Of a stretch of DNA of 34,060 nucleotides, positions 7,148 to 15,760 are shown one piece after another. The notes below the pieces were generated by a model. The model had not been told where the DNA came from. It did no database searches and saw only the letters and a list, made by a program, of their open reading frames with translations. Numbering within the stretch: position 1 is the stretch's first letter; each line of letters opens with the position of its first letter. A program made the position numbers and the translations under genes. The stretch lies in IMG/VR virus record IMGVR_UViG_3300042154_000840, positions 1-34,060 of that record, one strand, 5' to 3'. Source of the stretch: a virus.

Positions 7148-7730
7148 TGTTTTTAATTATTGATTTAATTTTTTCTATTAACTCTTTTTCTAATTCTAAT
7201 TCTAAACTCATTTCTAATTTATCGCTGAAATAACCCTCCACACTTATTCCTAAATATGTACCGTTTTTTATTTCTTCCCAAACTTTGTCATTATCAATAC
7301 TCATAATAACAGCCCAAGAACCTTCAGTAGCATTTAAATTGTAGATAGCTGTTTTATCTAATTTAGGGTTTTCTACTATCCAAGATTCAACAACTGAAAC
7401 ACCTTCTACTTCTGTTTTGTGTTCTAAAGTAGCGTTATTGTTATTTAGTCTTTTTAAATATAATTGACCTGCTTTTTTTACAGTTTCTTTTGAAAATTTA
7501 ATATTATATTCGTGTTCTCCATTTCTTCTATAAATTTCTTTATCAGGAACTAAAGCTAATCCTATAATAATTCTTTTTTCATCATCAATAGATTTAAATT
7601 CTATTTTATGATTATTTAATGCTACCCAATTTTCTTCAGTAGCAGGAAACTTTACTAGACTTAAAGCTTCTATACCATCATTTTCAGCAGTTTCATCTAT
7701 AAAAAGTTCTATTGTTTCTAATTTAGCCAT
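7140..7730 (-). CDS. XkdF-like prohead protease
   Basis: A 196-residue protein. The core at residues 58-125 ('GLALVPDKEIYRRNGEHEYNI', then 'KETVKKAGQLYLKR', 'ATLEHKTEVEGV-VVESWIVE') follows the pattern of the XkdF family of phage serine proteases, with a candidate catalytic His in 'LEHK' and Ser in 'VVESW'. Such proteases cleave scaffold or capsid precursors during head maturation. Downstream residues ('GSWAVIMSIDNDKVWEEIKNG', 'GISVEGYFSD') also fit. Its start overlaps the end of the homing endonuclease gene by 13 bases. It lacks the C-terminal Cys/His module that here sits on the portal. Confidence 0.75.
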   Translation of the reverse strand: MAKLETIELFIDETAENDGIEALSLVKFPATEENWVALNNHKIEFKSIDDEKRIIIGLALVPDKEIYRRNGEHEYNIKFSKETVKKAGQLYLKRLNNNNATLEHKTEVEGVSVVESWIVENPKLDKTAIYNLNATEGSWAVIMSIDNDKVWEEIKNGTYLGISVEGYFSDKLEMSLELELEKELIEKIKSIIKNNE

Positions 7731-8269
7731 TGTAAATTTGTTTTATTAATTCTTTTGTTATTTAACATTTCGCTTAATACTGAATAATTTATTTTATTAT
7801 CTTCAGATGCTTTACGCATAGATTCAAATATAATTCCCGTTTCTGTATTTATTATTTTTTTATTGTTTTTACCTAAACAAGAATTACGCATATTTAATTT
7901 ATAATCTTCATTTTGCGTAAAAGAATAATCTTTTTGATTTTTATTGTAATTAGTTAATCTAATTTTTCTTTTTGATTTTTCTTCTAAATTCATATTAGAA
8001 AATCCTTCACCACCATCAGTCATATTAACTAACTTTCCTAAATTCAAATCTTTTCTTCCGTAGTATGATATTAAATTTATTTCTAATTCTTTTGCTAAAT
8101 CATATTCAATATTGTTTGTTAATATCTGAACTTCATAGCCATATTTATTTACGGTATTTAACCAATGTTTATTTCTACCGTATTTAGAATAAGCTCTTTT
8201 TTTTGATATTCCAATTCCTATATAAAAAACTTCACCGCAAGGTTTCAAATGTCTATATAATAAAGCCAT
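7718..8269 (-). CDS. GIY-YIG homing endonuclease, free-standing
   Basis: A 183-residue protein with an N-terminal GIY-YIG nuclease domain (residues 1-95). 'LLYRHL' and 'VFYIGIG' form the paired strands, and 'KKRAYSKYGRNKHW' and 'NMTDGGEGFS' are conserved blocks of the SegA-like branch. The C-terminal third ('KKIINTETGIIFESMRKASE' ... 'LQWLN') looks like a NUMOD1-type DNA-binding helix-turn-helix. Such enzymes cut intron- or gene-less alleles and spread into related phages. It sits between the tape measure and the protease genes and overlaps the protease start by 13 bases. It is unrelated in function to the neighbouring virion genes, so it is an insertion. Confidence 0.85.
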   Translation of the reverse strand: MALLYRHLKPCGEVFYIGIGISKKRAYSKYGRNKHWLNTVNKYGYEVQILTNNIEYDLAKELEINLISYYGRKDLNLGKLVNMTDGGEGFSNMNLEEKSKRKIRLTNYNKNQKDYSFTQNEDYKLNMRNSCLGKNNKKIINTETGIIFESMRKASEDNKINYSVLSEMLNNKRINKTNLQWLN

Positions 8270-8312
8270 TATTTTTTTTATTAAAAATTAAAATTTATCT
8301 TTTTTGTTTTAT

Positions 8313-10067
8313 TTATCCAATAGAAGCATTTGATATTATATTTCTATCTAAACTTTGAGCTGAAGTAACTGCACCTGATACTACATAAGCTTGTAAAGGT
8401 TGTGCGTTTTGATTAGCCATTGATTGTGCTAATTGACTTGTACCTGTATTACCTACTACATTAAATTGGGGCGCACCACCAGCTGGAGCTTTTGTGTTTG
8501 ACATTGCGCCACCACCTGCACCACCACCACCTACTGCTTGTAATGCTTTTGCAGTCGCAGCTATTGTAGTAGCTATTCCTAATCCAGTAGTAATGTTATT
8601 CATTGCTATAACAGGAGCTGCACTTGCACCAGAAGTTAATATTGCTTGTGGAGTTGCTAAAGCACCAATATTAGCAGCGTTATTAGCTATAATCATTTTG
8701 CCTATACCAATAGCATTTTCAGCTATTATAGCAGCTTTTTGTATTGTTTTATTTTTACCCGCAATAGACTTTAAAAAATCAACTGCACCACTTGCTAATT
8801 GTAATTGTGCATTTTGAATATCTTGTTTTTGTTGTGCTTCAGCATTTGCTACTAATATTCTATAATCAGCCTCACGTTCTTCTTGTTCAGAAGTTTTTTT
8901 AGTATATTCCTCTAAAGCCTCTAATTGACCTTGTCTAATTTCATCCTGTTGCTGATTATATTTATCAGAATTTTCTTTTGATTTATTAAAAAAATCTTCA
9001 GCTTCTTTTAAATCTTCTGCTATTTTTCTATTTTTTTCGTCTTGTATTTCTTTTGCTTTTCTATCTCTTTCACTTTTTTCTTTTTCATTAGCAGATTTTA
9101 TTTTGTCTAAATTATCTTGTAATAATTTATTTTTTTCTGCTTTTTCTTCTTCATCTATTTTCTTTTTAGCTAAAGCGTTCTGTTTTCTTAATAATTCTTC
9201 ATTATATAAACCAGTTTTAACTGCTTCAAAATATTCATTATCAGCTGCTATTTTATCTTTTTGATATTTAGTTAATTCTTGTGCGTGTTCTTTTAAATAT
9301 TTATCGTTTTGCTTTAATGATTTTTCTGCATTTTTAGTCATTTTTTCCATAGCTCTTTCAGCTTCAGAAGTAACACCTATAAAATCAGTAACCGAATTAA
9401 TAATATTACCAAAAAATTCTCCTATTTGTGCAAGTCCAGGAACTAAATTTAATACAGCTTTTTTAACTTTATCAAAGTTTGCAATTAATAAACCCAATCC
9501 AACTACGATAGCACCTATTCCTGTTGAAACTAAAGCTAATCTAAATAATTTTAATCCTGTAGTCGCTGCATTAGTTACAAATGTGGCTGTTGCGGTAACA
9601 CTAGTATATAGTACTTGAGCAGCTGAAGTATTTTTTAAAACCGCTGCTAATTGTCTAAATGAATCTATACTTTCTCCAACAGATTGCAACCCTTGAGATA
9701 AAGCCATTGCAGACTGAACCTTTAATAATTGTCTTTCTAAATCAGCACTTTCTACACCTATCAAACCCATTCCGCCTTGAATAGCAGCAAATCCACCAGC
9801 TACACCACTTAATGAAGCTGTTAATGCTTTAAATTTAGCATCAGGATTAAAGGCGTCAGTTAATGCTTTTGCATCTCCTATTCTATCTTTTAATTCAGCA
9901 GTTCTTTTAGCCGCTTCAACAGCTTGTTTTGATGTTGCTCCAAATTTATCGGATAATGAATTTACTTCATTTTGAGCTTCTCTTAATTGTGTTTTTAAGC
10001 TACTAATACTTTTAGTAGTATTGTCTAAATTACTATTGACTTCTAAACTAACTACTTTTGTTTCCAT
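8313..10067 (-). CDS. tail tape measure protein
   Basis: A 584-residue protein: a coiled-coil N-terminus with 'SLKTQLREAQNEVNSLSDKFG', Ala/Gly-rich helices, a hydrophobic segment near residues 180-200 ('ALVSTGIGAIVVGLGLLIAN'), a long charged coiled coil (about residues 235-410), and an Ala/Gly-rich C-terminus with a Gly run. This is the usual composition of a tape measure protein, which sets siphophage tail length and travels down the tube during ejection. At roughly 1.5 angstrom per residue it would predict a tail on the order of 85-90 nm. No muramidase or peptidase domain is visible. Its start overlaps the 48-codon gene upstream. Confidence 0.85.
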   Translation of the reverse strand: METKVVSLEVNSNLDNTTKSISSLKTQLREAQNEVNSLSDKFGATSKQAVEAAKRTAELKDRIGDAKALTDAFNPDAKFKALTASLSGVAGGFAAIQGGMGLIGVESADLERQLLKVQSAMALSQGLQSVGESIDSFRQLAAVLKNTSAAQVLYTSVTATATFVTNAATTGLKLFRLALVSTGIGAIVVGLGLLIANFDKVKKAVLNLVPGLAQIGEFFGNIINSVTDFIGVTSEAERAMEKMTKNAEKSLKQNDKYLKEHAQELTKYQKDKIAADNEYFEAVKTGLYNEELLRKQNALAKKKIDEEEKAEKNKLLQDNLDKIKSANEKEKSERDRKAKEIQDEKNRKIAEDLKEAEDFFNKSKENSDKYNQQQDEIRQGQLEALEEYTKKTSEQEEREADYRILVANAEAQQKQDIQNAQLQLASGAVDFLKSIAGKNKTIQKAAIIAENAIGIGKMIIANNAANIGALATPQAILTSGASAAPVIAMNNITTGLGIATTIAATAKALQAVGGGGAGGGAMSNTKAPAGGAPQFNVVGNTGTSQLAQSMANQNAQPLQAYVVSGAVTSAQSLDRNIISNASIG

Positions 10068-10198
10068 TCTCTTTTTATTTTATTTATTGCTTGTTTAAAT
10101 GAAGTTGGCATCTGATTCTTTCCTTTTGCTATATCTATATTCTCGCCTCGACCATAGAAATCATCTATTGAAAGCATTTTTAAAATATGTTCTATCAT
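10052..10198 (-). CDS. short gene between tail protein and tape measure (48 aa)
   Basis: The ATG at 10198-10196 overlaps the TGA of the 829-residue tail gene (ATGA). The frame ends in TAG at 10054-10052, 16 bases inside the tape measure gene. The product (MIEHILKMLSIDDFYG...MPTSFKQAINKIKREWKQK) is small and basic at the C-terminus. Coupling on both sides argues that it is real. Tail assembly chaperones often precede tape measure genes, but this peptide does not resemble one and a chaperone candidate is found elsewhere (14713-15455). Function unknown. Confidence 0.7.
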   Translation of the reverse strand: MIEHILKMLSIDDFYGRGENIDIAKGKNQMPTSFKQAINKIKREWKQK

Positions 10199-12684
10199 CC
10201 TAATTGTGTTATTGATAAATTAATTGTCGTTAAAACTCCATCCTTATAATAATCTACTTCTATTAATTGTAACCTTTCTAATACTGTTCCGTTTGGTGCA
10301 ATCGTAATTGTAAATGTTACATCTTCTGTATTGTCTAATTCATCAGTAAACGATGCAAATGTTTTTACCCCTGACACATCAAAACTATCAAATTCATTTC
10401 TGAATATAGTCATTTGATAACTTTGAGCTGTATTGTCTAGAATTACAACATCACTTGTAGAGAATCTATAACCTATTGTATTTAGATTATCAACTTGTCT
10501 ATAATCAGTTATTAATTCTAGGTCTGTTTCACCTGTTGTTAAATCAGTTGTAAATGAATTTATAATGAATCTTTTATCCCTAATTATAATTCTGTCTTTT
10601 AATGTTAAAGTATTTAAAACAATATCAGAAAGTACAGCTTTTACTTTATAAATTCTAGTCTTAATATTATAAAGGTTTTCTATATAATTTCTGTAATGTC
10701 TTTGATATAAACTAGCCGAAGCGTTTGTATTATAAAATGGCGATTGATATTCACCCCAGTTCATACTCATTAAATAACTTAAATCACTCGCGACGGGTGC
10801 TATTTCATTTGAGAATCTATTATAGTTTACCATAACATCCTGATCTATTTCAGTTGTAATTCTTATTTTATGAATATCTGTTAGTTCATTTGGTAATAAA
10901 CCATTCTCATAAAGAAATACAGGTTTTGGCGTGTATGGGTTTAAATCTTTATCAATAAATGTAGCAGTTAAAAACGGTGCTTCTTCACCTATTTGTTTTT
11001 CAAATAATACATCTTCAAATGGTACTTTAATTTCATAGTTTGCACTTTCATTAGATTTTTTATCTGTAAAAGTTAAATCACCATATTGTAAATTAAATAA
11101 ACCATAGAAAGCATCATTTAAAATACTATTAGATTTTTCATATTCAAACTTAATAGCTTTGAATAGTTTAGGTCTTTCAATATCAAAATCATCTGACTTA
11201 ATATATTTAGTTAAGTCAACTATTCTCCCTTGTTGGTAAAATAATTCTAAAGGTACTAACTCAAATTCAGTAGGACTTTTAGGTAGAATCATTAAGTTAA
11301 ATAACTTAACTACACCTGTAAAAAAATCAGCTATTGTAATATCAGGTACAAATCCTTGTATATTACTATCTGCTGCTGTTGTTTGTGCTACTGATTGTGT
11401 AGCTACACCTCTTACTTTAAATATACTTGAAGTAACCCATCTTTTATCATAATCTAAATAACTTGTAAAAGTCATTTCTGATGCCGATTGAATATAAAAA
11501 GTAAACTTATAATTTGTAGGGTCATTAAAATATGAATTATCAAAAAAGTAAACAGTTTCAACGCCAACTAAATTATCAAAAGTTTGCCATAATAAACCTT
11601 CATTATAAACTAATAATTTATAAGGAATATTTGTTACCGTAGGCGTAATTACAATAGGACATATAATTCTTCTAGCGTAATATTGATTTGAATTAGCTAA
11701 AGCCCCTACATTTGTAAAGTCCCAATCAAAATTCAAAGTGTCAGTTGTTAAATCAAAATCATCAAATAACAAAGGACTTCCCGACGGTAATGTAATTGCT
11801 TTTGAATTAAAATTAATTTTAGTAGGTGGTGTAAAATAATTTACATCTTTATCATTCTTTAAAAGAAGTCTTAATTTAGTCCATTGTGTGTAATTTAAAA
11901 ATGAACCTGTAAAAGATATTCCGTATTTGCTCTGAATACCATTAAATATATCACTTAATCTAATAGCAGGGAATAAATTATTCCATTCAATAGCTCCACC
12001 TGATAAAGTTATATCTTCATTTACGCTTCCTGTTTCATATTCAAACTTTCTATTATTACCTAATAAAGGGTACATAACAGATTCTGATGTACTTGATACA
12101 ATTCTATTTATTATTTCTGTAGAAGTCCAAGGATGGTTTAAATAACCATAATCTAATTCATTTAATTTATCTTCTTTAAATAAGTCTTTTAATTGTGTTA
12201 AGTTGCCATAAAAAGTAACTGAATAACTTTCTATAAACCCATTCTTTCTATTTGCTTTTTCTAATTGTACATTACCCTGTCTAAATGGTATTGTATTTAT
12301 TTCTATATAAGCATTGTAACGTACTCTATGGTCATAACCATTATCTACATCAGATTCATACCAATGTGAGAAAATACTATTGTTATAATCGTTTGCAGGT
12401 ATAGTAAATGATTGACTAAAGTCCGTAAATACTTTTCCTATGTCATTTGCGTTTTGTAATGAACTTGTAACACTAATTTTTTCATCATTAAATAGCTCTA
12501 CTCTTTTAGCTAATTTCGTAGTGCCAAAATATCCACCTAATGAATTTAATGTATCTACTAAACAAGTTTCTGCTTCAAATGTTCCACCATCAGCAACAAT
12601 AGAAGTTTCAATACTATTAACTACATCAGCAGTTATATTTACAGGAACATCTACATAAATATATAATGCAACTTGGTTTTCCAT
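10195..12684 (-). CDS. large distal-tail/tail-tip protein
   Basis: An 829-residue protein, mostly beta. After a short N-terminal region with 'FEAETCLVDTLNS' (residues 36-48), the segment 'VFTDFSQSFTIPANDYNN' and 'FRQGNVQLEKANRKNG' matches a conserved tail protein of flavobacterial siphophages. The centre has a 'TDITIADFFTGVVKLFNLMI'-like amphipathic stretch and the C-terminus has Ig-like beta-strand composition. By size and place, between the 342-residue tail protein and the tape measure, it most likely forms part of the tail tip or baseplate (Dit/Tal-like). No hydrolase motif is seen. The FEA...CL...TLNS motif recurs in one of the fibre proteins. Confidence 0.65.
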   Translation of the reverse strand: MENQVALYIYVDVPVNITADVVNSIETSIVADGGTFEAETCLVDTLNSLGGYFGTTKLAKRVELFNDEKISVTSSLQNANDIGKVFTDFSQSFTIPANDYNNSIFSHWYESDVDNGYDHRVRYNAYIEINTIPFRQGNVQLEKANRKNGFIESYSVTFYGNLTQLKDLFKEDKLNELDYGYLNHPWTSTEIINRIVSSTSESVMYPLLGNNRKFEYETGSVNEDITLSGGAIEWNNLFPAIRLSDIFNGIQSKYGISFTGSFLNYTQWTKLRLLLKNDKDVNYFTPPTKINFNSKAITLPSGSPLLFDDFDLTTDTLNFDWDFTNVGALANSNQYYARRIICPIVITPTVTNIPYKLLVYNEGLLWQTFDNLVGVETVYFFDNSYFNDPTNYKFTFYIQSASEMTFTSYLDYDKRWVTSSIFKVRGVATQSVAQTTAADSNIQGFVPDITIADFFTGVVKLFNLMILPKSPTEFELVPLELFYQQGRIVDLTKYIKSDDFDIERPKLFKAIKFEYEKSNSILNDAFYGLFNLQYGDLTFTDKKSNESANYEIKVPFEDVLFEKQIGEEAPFLTATFIDKDLNPYTPKPVFLYENGLLPNELTDIHKIRITTEIDQDVMVNYNRFSNEIAPVASDLSYLMSMNWGEYQSPFYNTNASASLYQRHYRNYIENLYNIKTRIYKVKAVLSDIVLNTLTLKDRIIIRDKRFIINSFTTDLTTGETDLELITDYRQVDNLNTIGYRFSTSDVVILDNTAQSYQMTIFRNEFDSFDVSGVKTFASFTDELDNTEDVTFTITIAPNGTVLERLQLIEVDYYKDGVLTTINLSITQLG

Positions 12685-13713
12685 TTATATATTATTATTG
12701 ATTAAAGTATAAGCATATTCAAACTCCATTTCGTAATTTATGTTTTTATCTTGTAATGAAGTTTTTAAATTAGTTGACTTTGTCATTACTTTAACAGGTT
12801 TATTATCTAATAATACAGTTTCACTTAATAATAAATCTTGTACTAATTCTGAATAGTTTTGAGCAACCCATCCAGTATTTAATCTTATCTTTTGCGTTCC
12901 GTTTAAATTAAACGTTTTGTTTTGCCCTTCGTGAAAATCATAGTTTATATTTTCAGAAAAATGATTGTAATCACTTCCTTTAACATCTATGCTATTAACT
13001 TGTGCTTTAAAGAAGTTTATAAACGACCATCCACCAAAACGATTTATAAATGAACATACTACAGGAGTATATTTAGGTTCGCATATTTGATTTAAATTAA
13101 CTGTTGTAGTATTTTCACCGTAGCTAAGTATGTTGAAAGGATATAAATTATTATATATTAAAGGCAATTTTATTACTTTAGGATAATCTAAAACATCAAA
13201 TTCATTGTCTAAATTATTTGCGTTCCAATTATAAGTTCCAACATTAAATAAAGCATTAATATAAATTGGTTGTCCCTCAATTAAATCTAGTTTAATATCA
13301 GAATTGAATAACAAAACAACATCAGCATCAGTAGTTTGATTATAACCATTAATATAATTAGTATATCCTTCAACAGCGATATAATCAGTTGAATCTATTA
13401 AATTGTATTTATCCCTTGATTCGCCCCAATATCTTTTAACAGTCACATTACAATAAAGATTGTAATCTTCATTTTCTAATGTTGATGGATTATAATCAGG
13501 ATATACATTATTTATATATTCTCTACAATAGTTTGATATATTATAATTGTTTTCAGTTTGTGTAGCACTTGCTATATATTTAGAAAGTGTGTATGTAGGA
13601 TTAAGCGGAGCTGTATCAGGATTATTCCAAATATACAATTCAACTTTACTACCAGCTTGTCCTACTTCATCTACTGTAATAAAAAAAGGACTTCTTACAA
13701 ATATTGTGTTCAT
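12685..13713 (-). CDS. tail protein, beta-rich, upstream of tail-tip protein
   Basis: A 342-residue protein (MNTIFVRSPFFITVDEVGQ...) rich in Asn, Tyr and Thr. The opening 'VRSPFFI' and the C-terminal 'LNTGWVAQNYSELVQDLLLS' with 'TSLQDKNINYEMEFEYA' are conserved features of a tail component of Bacteroidetes phages. It abuts the 829-residue gene with no gap and shares one base with the upstream gene. A baseplate or distal-tail role is inferred from this neighbourhood; no enzymatic motif is seen. Confidence 0.6.
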   Translation of the reverse strand: MNTIFVRSPFFITVDEVGQAGSKVELYIWNNPDTAPLNPTYTLSKYIASATQTENNYNISNYCREYINNVYPDYNPSTLENEDYNLYCNVTVKRYWGESRDKYNLIDSTDYIAVEGYTNYINGYNQTTDADVVLLFNSDIKLDLIEGQPIYINALFNVGTYNWNANNLDNEFDVLDYPKVIKLPLIYNNLYPFNILSYGENTTTVNLNQICEPKYTPVVCSFINRFGGWSFINFFKAQVNSIDVKGSDYNHFSENINYDFHEGQNKTFNLNGTQKIRLNTGWVAQNYSELVQDLLLSETVLLDNKPVKVMTKSTNLKTSLQDKNINYEMEFEYAYTLINNNI

Positions 13714-14258
13714 TATTTTATATCTTTTAAACTAAATTTTAATAATTCTTCTATGTCTAATCCAAATGCTTCTTCTAATTCTTTTGTAATATATTTATCG
13801 TAACCTTCTTGAAATGGTTTTGTAAAAAATAATGTTGGTTTCATTCCCTTATGATATATTGACCTTGTAATTAAATACGCAGTTTGTTTATAAGATAGAA
13901 ATTGTCCTTTAGTTCCTTTACCTTCTTTTTGTCTAAATTGAAATCCTTTTTGTCTAACCCATTTATTTATTCCTTCAGTTAAACCACCTTTTTTACCTGA
14001 ACCTGAACCAAATCTATATGGACTATTAGGAGCTTTATTAGAACTTGTTTTACCTTTAACACCTTTGTCTTGAAACAATCCATATTGTTGCATAGTAAAA
14101 TCTAATTGAAAACTATTCTCACTTACTATAACTTTAGAATTGTCTAAAGACTTTGCTAATGCACCTGTATTATCTTTGCCTCTTAAATTATTTTTAGCTC
14201 TTAAAACTACATAATCCCTAAAAGCTACTAATGTTTTATATGTATTATTAGGTATCAT
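13713..14258 (-). CDS. HK97 gp10-like neck/tail completion protein
   Basis: A 181-residue basic protein. The N-terminal helix ('AFRDYVVLRAKNNLRGK'), then 'TGALAKSLDNSKVIVSENS', 'YGLFQDKGVKGK' and a C-terminal 'MKPTLFFTKPFQEGYDKY' follow the HK97 gp10/tail completion pattern, where a short Lys/Gly-rich loop separates the strands. These proteins join head and tail or cap the tail tube. It overlaps neighbours at both ends by single bases. The middle insertion ('GSGSGKKGGLTEGINKWVRQ') is longer than usual for the family. Confidence 0.65.
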   Translation of the reverse strand: MIPNNTYKTLVAFRDYVVLRAKNNLRGKDNTGALAKSLDNSKVIVSENSFQLDFTMQQYGLFQDKGVKGKTSSNKAPNSPYRFGSGSGKKGGLTEGINKWVRQKGFQFRQKEGKGTKGQFLSYKQTAYLITRSIYHKGMKPTLFFTKPFQEGYDKYITKELEEAFGLDIEELLKFSLKDIK

Positions 14259-14713
14259 TAACAGATAGTCATTGTGTTTGCTATTTGAACATCAAACGTT
14301 ACTGTCCATCCAGCTATCTTGTTTTCAAATCTATCTACAAATGGTTCACAAGTTGGACTTCCTGTTAGTTCAAAATAATCATTATACATATCACCTCTAC
14401 GCAACATTTCTAATACTCTATTAATTACTGCTAATTGAGTATTTAATACATCTTGTTCGTTATCATTACCTAAAAACAAATCAATAGTTTCATCTTTAGA
14501 TATGTCTACAATATCCATACATAGTACTGATAAATTAAATTGCCATACGTTGTTTAAATACGTTGCATTATTTACCATTATATGTGACAATGGGAATATA
14601 GTTTGCTTACTTAAATCTACTTCAAATATGTCACCTATTGTAACAGTATTTACAAATGCATCTAATTGTAATTGATTCTTTAAAGCTGTTGTTACGTTGT
14701 AATATCCTTGCAT
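14258..14713 (-). CDS. putative tail terminator/completion protein
   Basis: A 151-residue alpha/beta protein (MQGYYNVTTALKNQLQLDAF...) with the pattern 'NEQDVLNTQLAVINRVLEML-RGD' and 'PTCEPFVDRFENKIAGWTV', which recurs in Bacteroidetes phage tail operons. Size and fold pattern fit a tail terminator that ends tube polymerisation. Its start codon overlaps the stop of the frameshifted tail chaperone product (TAATG at 14715-14711), which links it to that gene rather than to the shorter zero-frame product. The exact role is inferred. Confidence 0.55.
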   Translation of the reverse strand: MQGYYNVTTALKNQLQLDAFVNTVTIGDIFEVDLSKQTIFPLSHIMVNNATYLNNVWQFNLSVLCMDIVDISKDETIDLFLGNDNEQDVLNTQLAVINRVLEMLRRGDMYNDYFELTGSPTCEPFVDRFENKIAGWTVTFDVQIANTMTIC

Positions 14714-15455
14714 TATTTTCCTTTTATTAATTCTATTTCTATTTCGTTCTTTTGTTTCTCAAATATTAAATATGTCAAACATTGGTGTAGTGAAAGTTTT
14801 GTTGTGGCATCAAATTCTCTAAGGTTTCCTTGACTAATAGCATAGATGCTTGAATACCATCCCCAACGCTTCCCGAATTGTGCTTGTTTAGAATATTCTG
14901 TACCTCCTGATTGTTCTCCAAATAGTTCAGTGTAGCGGTCAATAATTCGTTGCCTAAATGATAAAAAAAAACAACAGCCCCTAGAACAACATCTAAAGGG
15001 GCGTGTTTCATTACATCACTATATGTTATTGAACCATTGTACTTTTCTATTTCGTATGTACTACCAAATCCTTTTTTAGTTATTGGTCTATATAAAACAG
15101 CCATTGCTTTATTCATTTGTGTCCAATCAGAAATGTAAGTATCTAAGTCTGTATATTCGCCAAATGTTATTTCTTCAAGATTAGGTATAAATCCGAACTC
15201 TACGCCACCCATTTTAAAATGTGGTATAAACTTATGTTCTTTAGAAAACAATGCACCTAGTGATTCTGAAATGTCTTTTACGGTAGTGTATTTAATTTGT
15301 GCAACATCTTTTAAATCTATTCCACAAAAAAGCTGAACCATTTTTTGTTGTAGAAACTCTGATTCAGGATTGTCTTTAGCTATTTCTAAAAACTTTTGAT
15401 ATTGAAGTAATTTTATTTCTTTTAATTCGGTAGGTATGTTAATCTCTAACTTCAT
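14713..15455 (-). CDS. tail assembly chaperone, -1 frameshift long form (about 247 aa)
   Basis: Translation of the gene starting at 15455 can move to the -1 frame at a T9 run (14963-14971 as A on the plus strand). The -1 frame is then open for 83 codons to the TAA at 14715-14713. The added part reads 'FGEQSGGTEYSKQAQFGKRW', 'WGWYSSIYAISQGNLREFD', 'LSLHQCLTYLIFEKQKNEIE', a coherent, protein-like sequence whose WGWY and CL-YL-FEK features I recall from C-terminal parts of Bacteroidetes phage tail chaperones. The long form would be 164 zero-frame residues plus 83, like lambda gpGT. Its stop forms TAATG with the next start. The open frame and run are seen; frameshifting itself is inferred. Confidence 0.7.
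14775..15455 (-). CDS. tail assembly chaperone, zero-frame form (226 aa)
   Basis: A 226-residue protein (MKLEINIPTELKEIKLLQYQ...) with the pattern 'FGFIPNLEEITFGEYTDLDT' followed by 'MNKAMAVLYRPITKKG' and 'PLDVVLGAVVFFYHLGNEL', which I associate with the tail chaperone found upstream of tape measure genes in Bacteroidetes phages. It would act like gpG, binding the tape measure before tube assembly. The last 62 residues are read only if the ribosome stays in frame across the T9 run. The zero-frame tail ('SGSVGDGIQASMLLVKETLE') is also protein-like, so both products are probably made. A terminator hairpin lies 50 bases upstream of its start. Confidence 0.7.
   Translation of the reverse strand: MKLEINIPTELKEIKLLQYQKFLEIAKDNPESEFLQQKMVQLFCGIDLKDVAQIKYTTVKDISESLGALFSKEHKFIPHFKMGGVEFGFIPNLEEITFGEYTDLDTYISDWTQMNKAMAVLYRPITKKGFGSTYEIEKYNGSITYSDVMKHAPLDVVLGAVVFFYHLGNELLTATLNYLENNQEVQNILNKHNSGSVGDGIQASMLLVKETLENLMPQQNFHYTNV
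14963..14971 (-). promoter_or_regulatory. candidate -1 ribosomal slippery run (T9)
   Basis: Nine consecutive T on the coding strand in the context GTT-GTT-TTT-TTT-TAT. In the zero frame this reads Val-Phe-Phe-Tyr; a one-base backward slip on the T run reads Leu-Ser and enters an 83-codon open frame. The run satisfies the XXX-YYY-Z heptamer rule with X=Y=T. I did not identify a strong pseudoknot downstream. Confidence 0.65.
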
Positions 15456-15505
15456 AAACTTTTTATTTAATAATAAAATAAAAGTCTATTTGTATTAAAC
15501 GAAAA

Positions 15506-15529
15506 AAGGTAGCTATTTCTAACTACCTT
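15506..15529 (-). terminator. hairpin terminator of the P2 cassette
   Basis: AAGGTAG pairs with CTACCTT (7 bp, 10-base loop) and is followed on the minus strand by a T run (plus-strand A at 15502-15507). It lies 25 bases after the 68-residue gene and before the tail chaperone gene. Confidence 0.75.
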
Positions 15530-15553
15530 AAATCAACCATTAACTAACCAAAA

Positions 15554-15760
15554 TTAACTTAACTTTTCTAATGCTAATTGAATTATATCTTCTATTTGTT
15601 TATTACTTAATATTTCATAAACATCTACACCTTGTATTGATATTGTCACATCATCTATTGAATCAGATGGTGAGTAATGATGCCAAGGTTGAAACTCTTG
15701 TTTGTAATGAGTTCCTTTAACTTCAAATGTTATATCACAATATTCTACTTCTACTATCAT
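15554..15760 (-). CDS. small acidic protein of the P2 cassette (68 aa)
   Basis: Sixty-eight residues (MIVEVEYCDITFEVKGTHYK...), acidic, with a short beta region, a 'PWHHYSPSDS' turn and a C-terminal helix ('EDIIQLALEKLS'). I recall similarly built small acidic proteins in many phages, without a secure function. It has its own promoter only about 18 bases upstream and its own terminator downstream, so it forms a one-gene unit embedded in the late operon. The promoter is nearly identical to the one driving the plus-strand cassette at 3.6 kb. An early host-takeover or anti-defence role is possible but speculative. Confidence 0.7.
   Translation of the reverse strand: MIVEVEYCDITFEVKGTHYKQEFQPWHHYSPSDSIDDVTISIQGVDVYEILSNKQIEDIIQLALEKLS

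Noticed and set aside
8494-8817. Plus-strand frame with a proline-rich start and hydrophobic stretches
   Set aside because: It is antisense to the Ala/Gly-rich end of the tape measure gene, whose codons give Pro and hydrophobic residues on the opposite strand.
14963-14971. T9 run as a simple sequencing error in one long gene
   Set aside because: Both frames after the run look protein-like and the -1 stop couples to the next gene, which fits dual coding better; raw reads would be needed to exclude error entirely.
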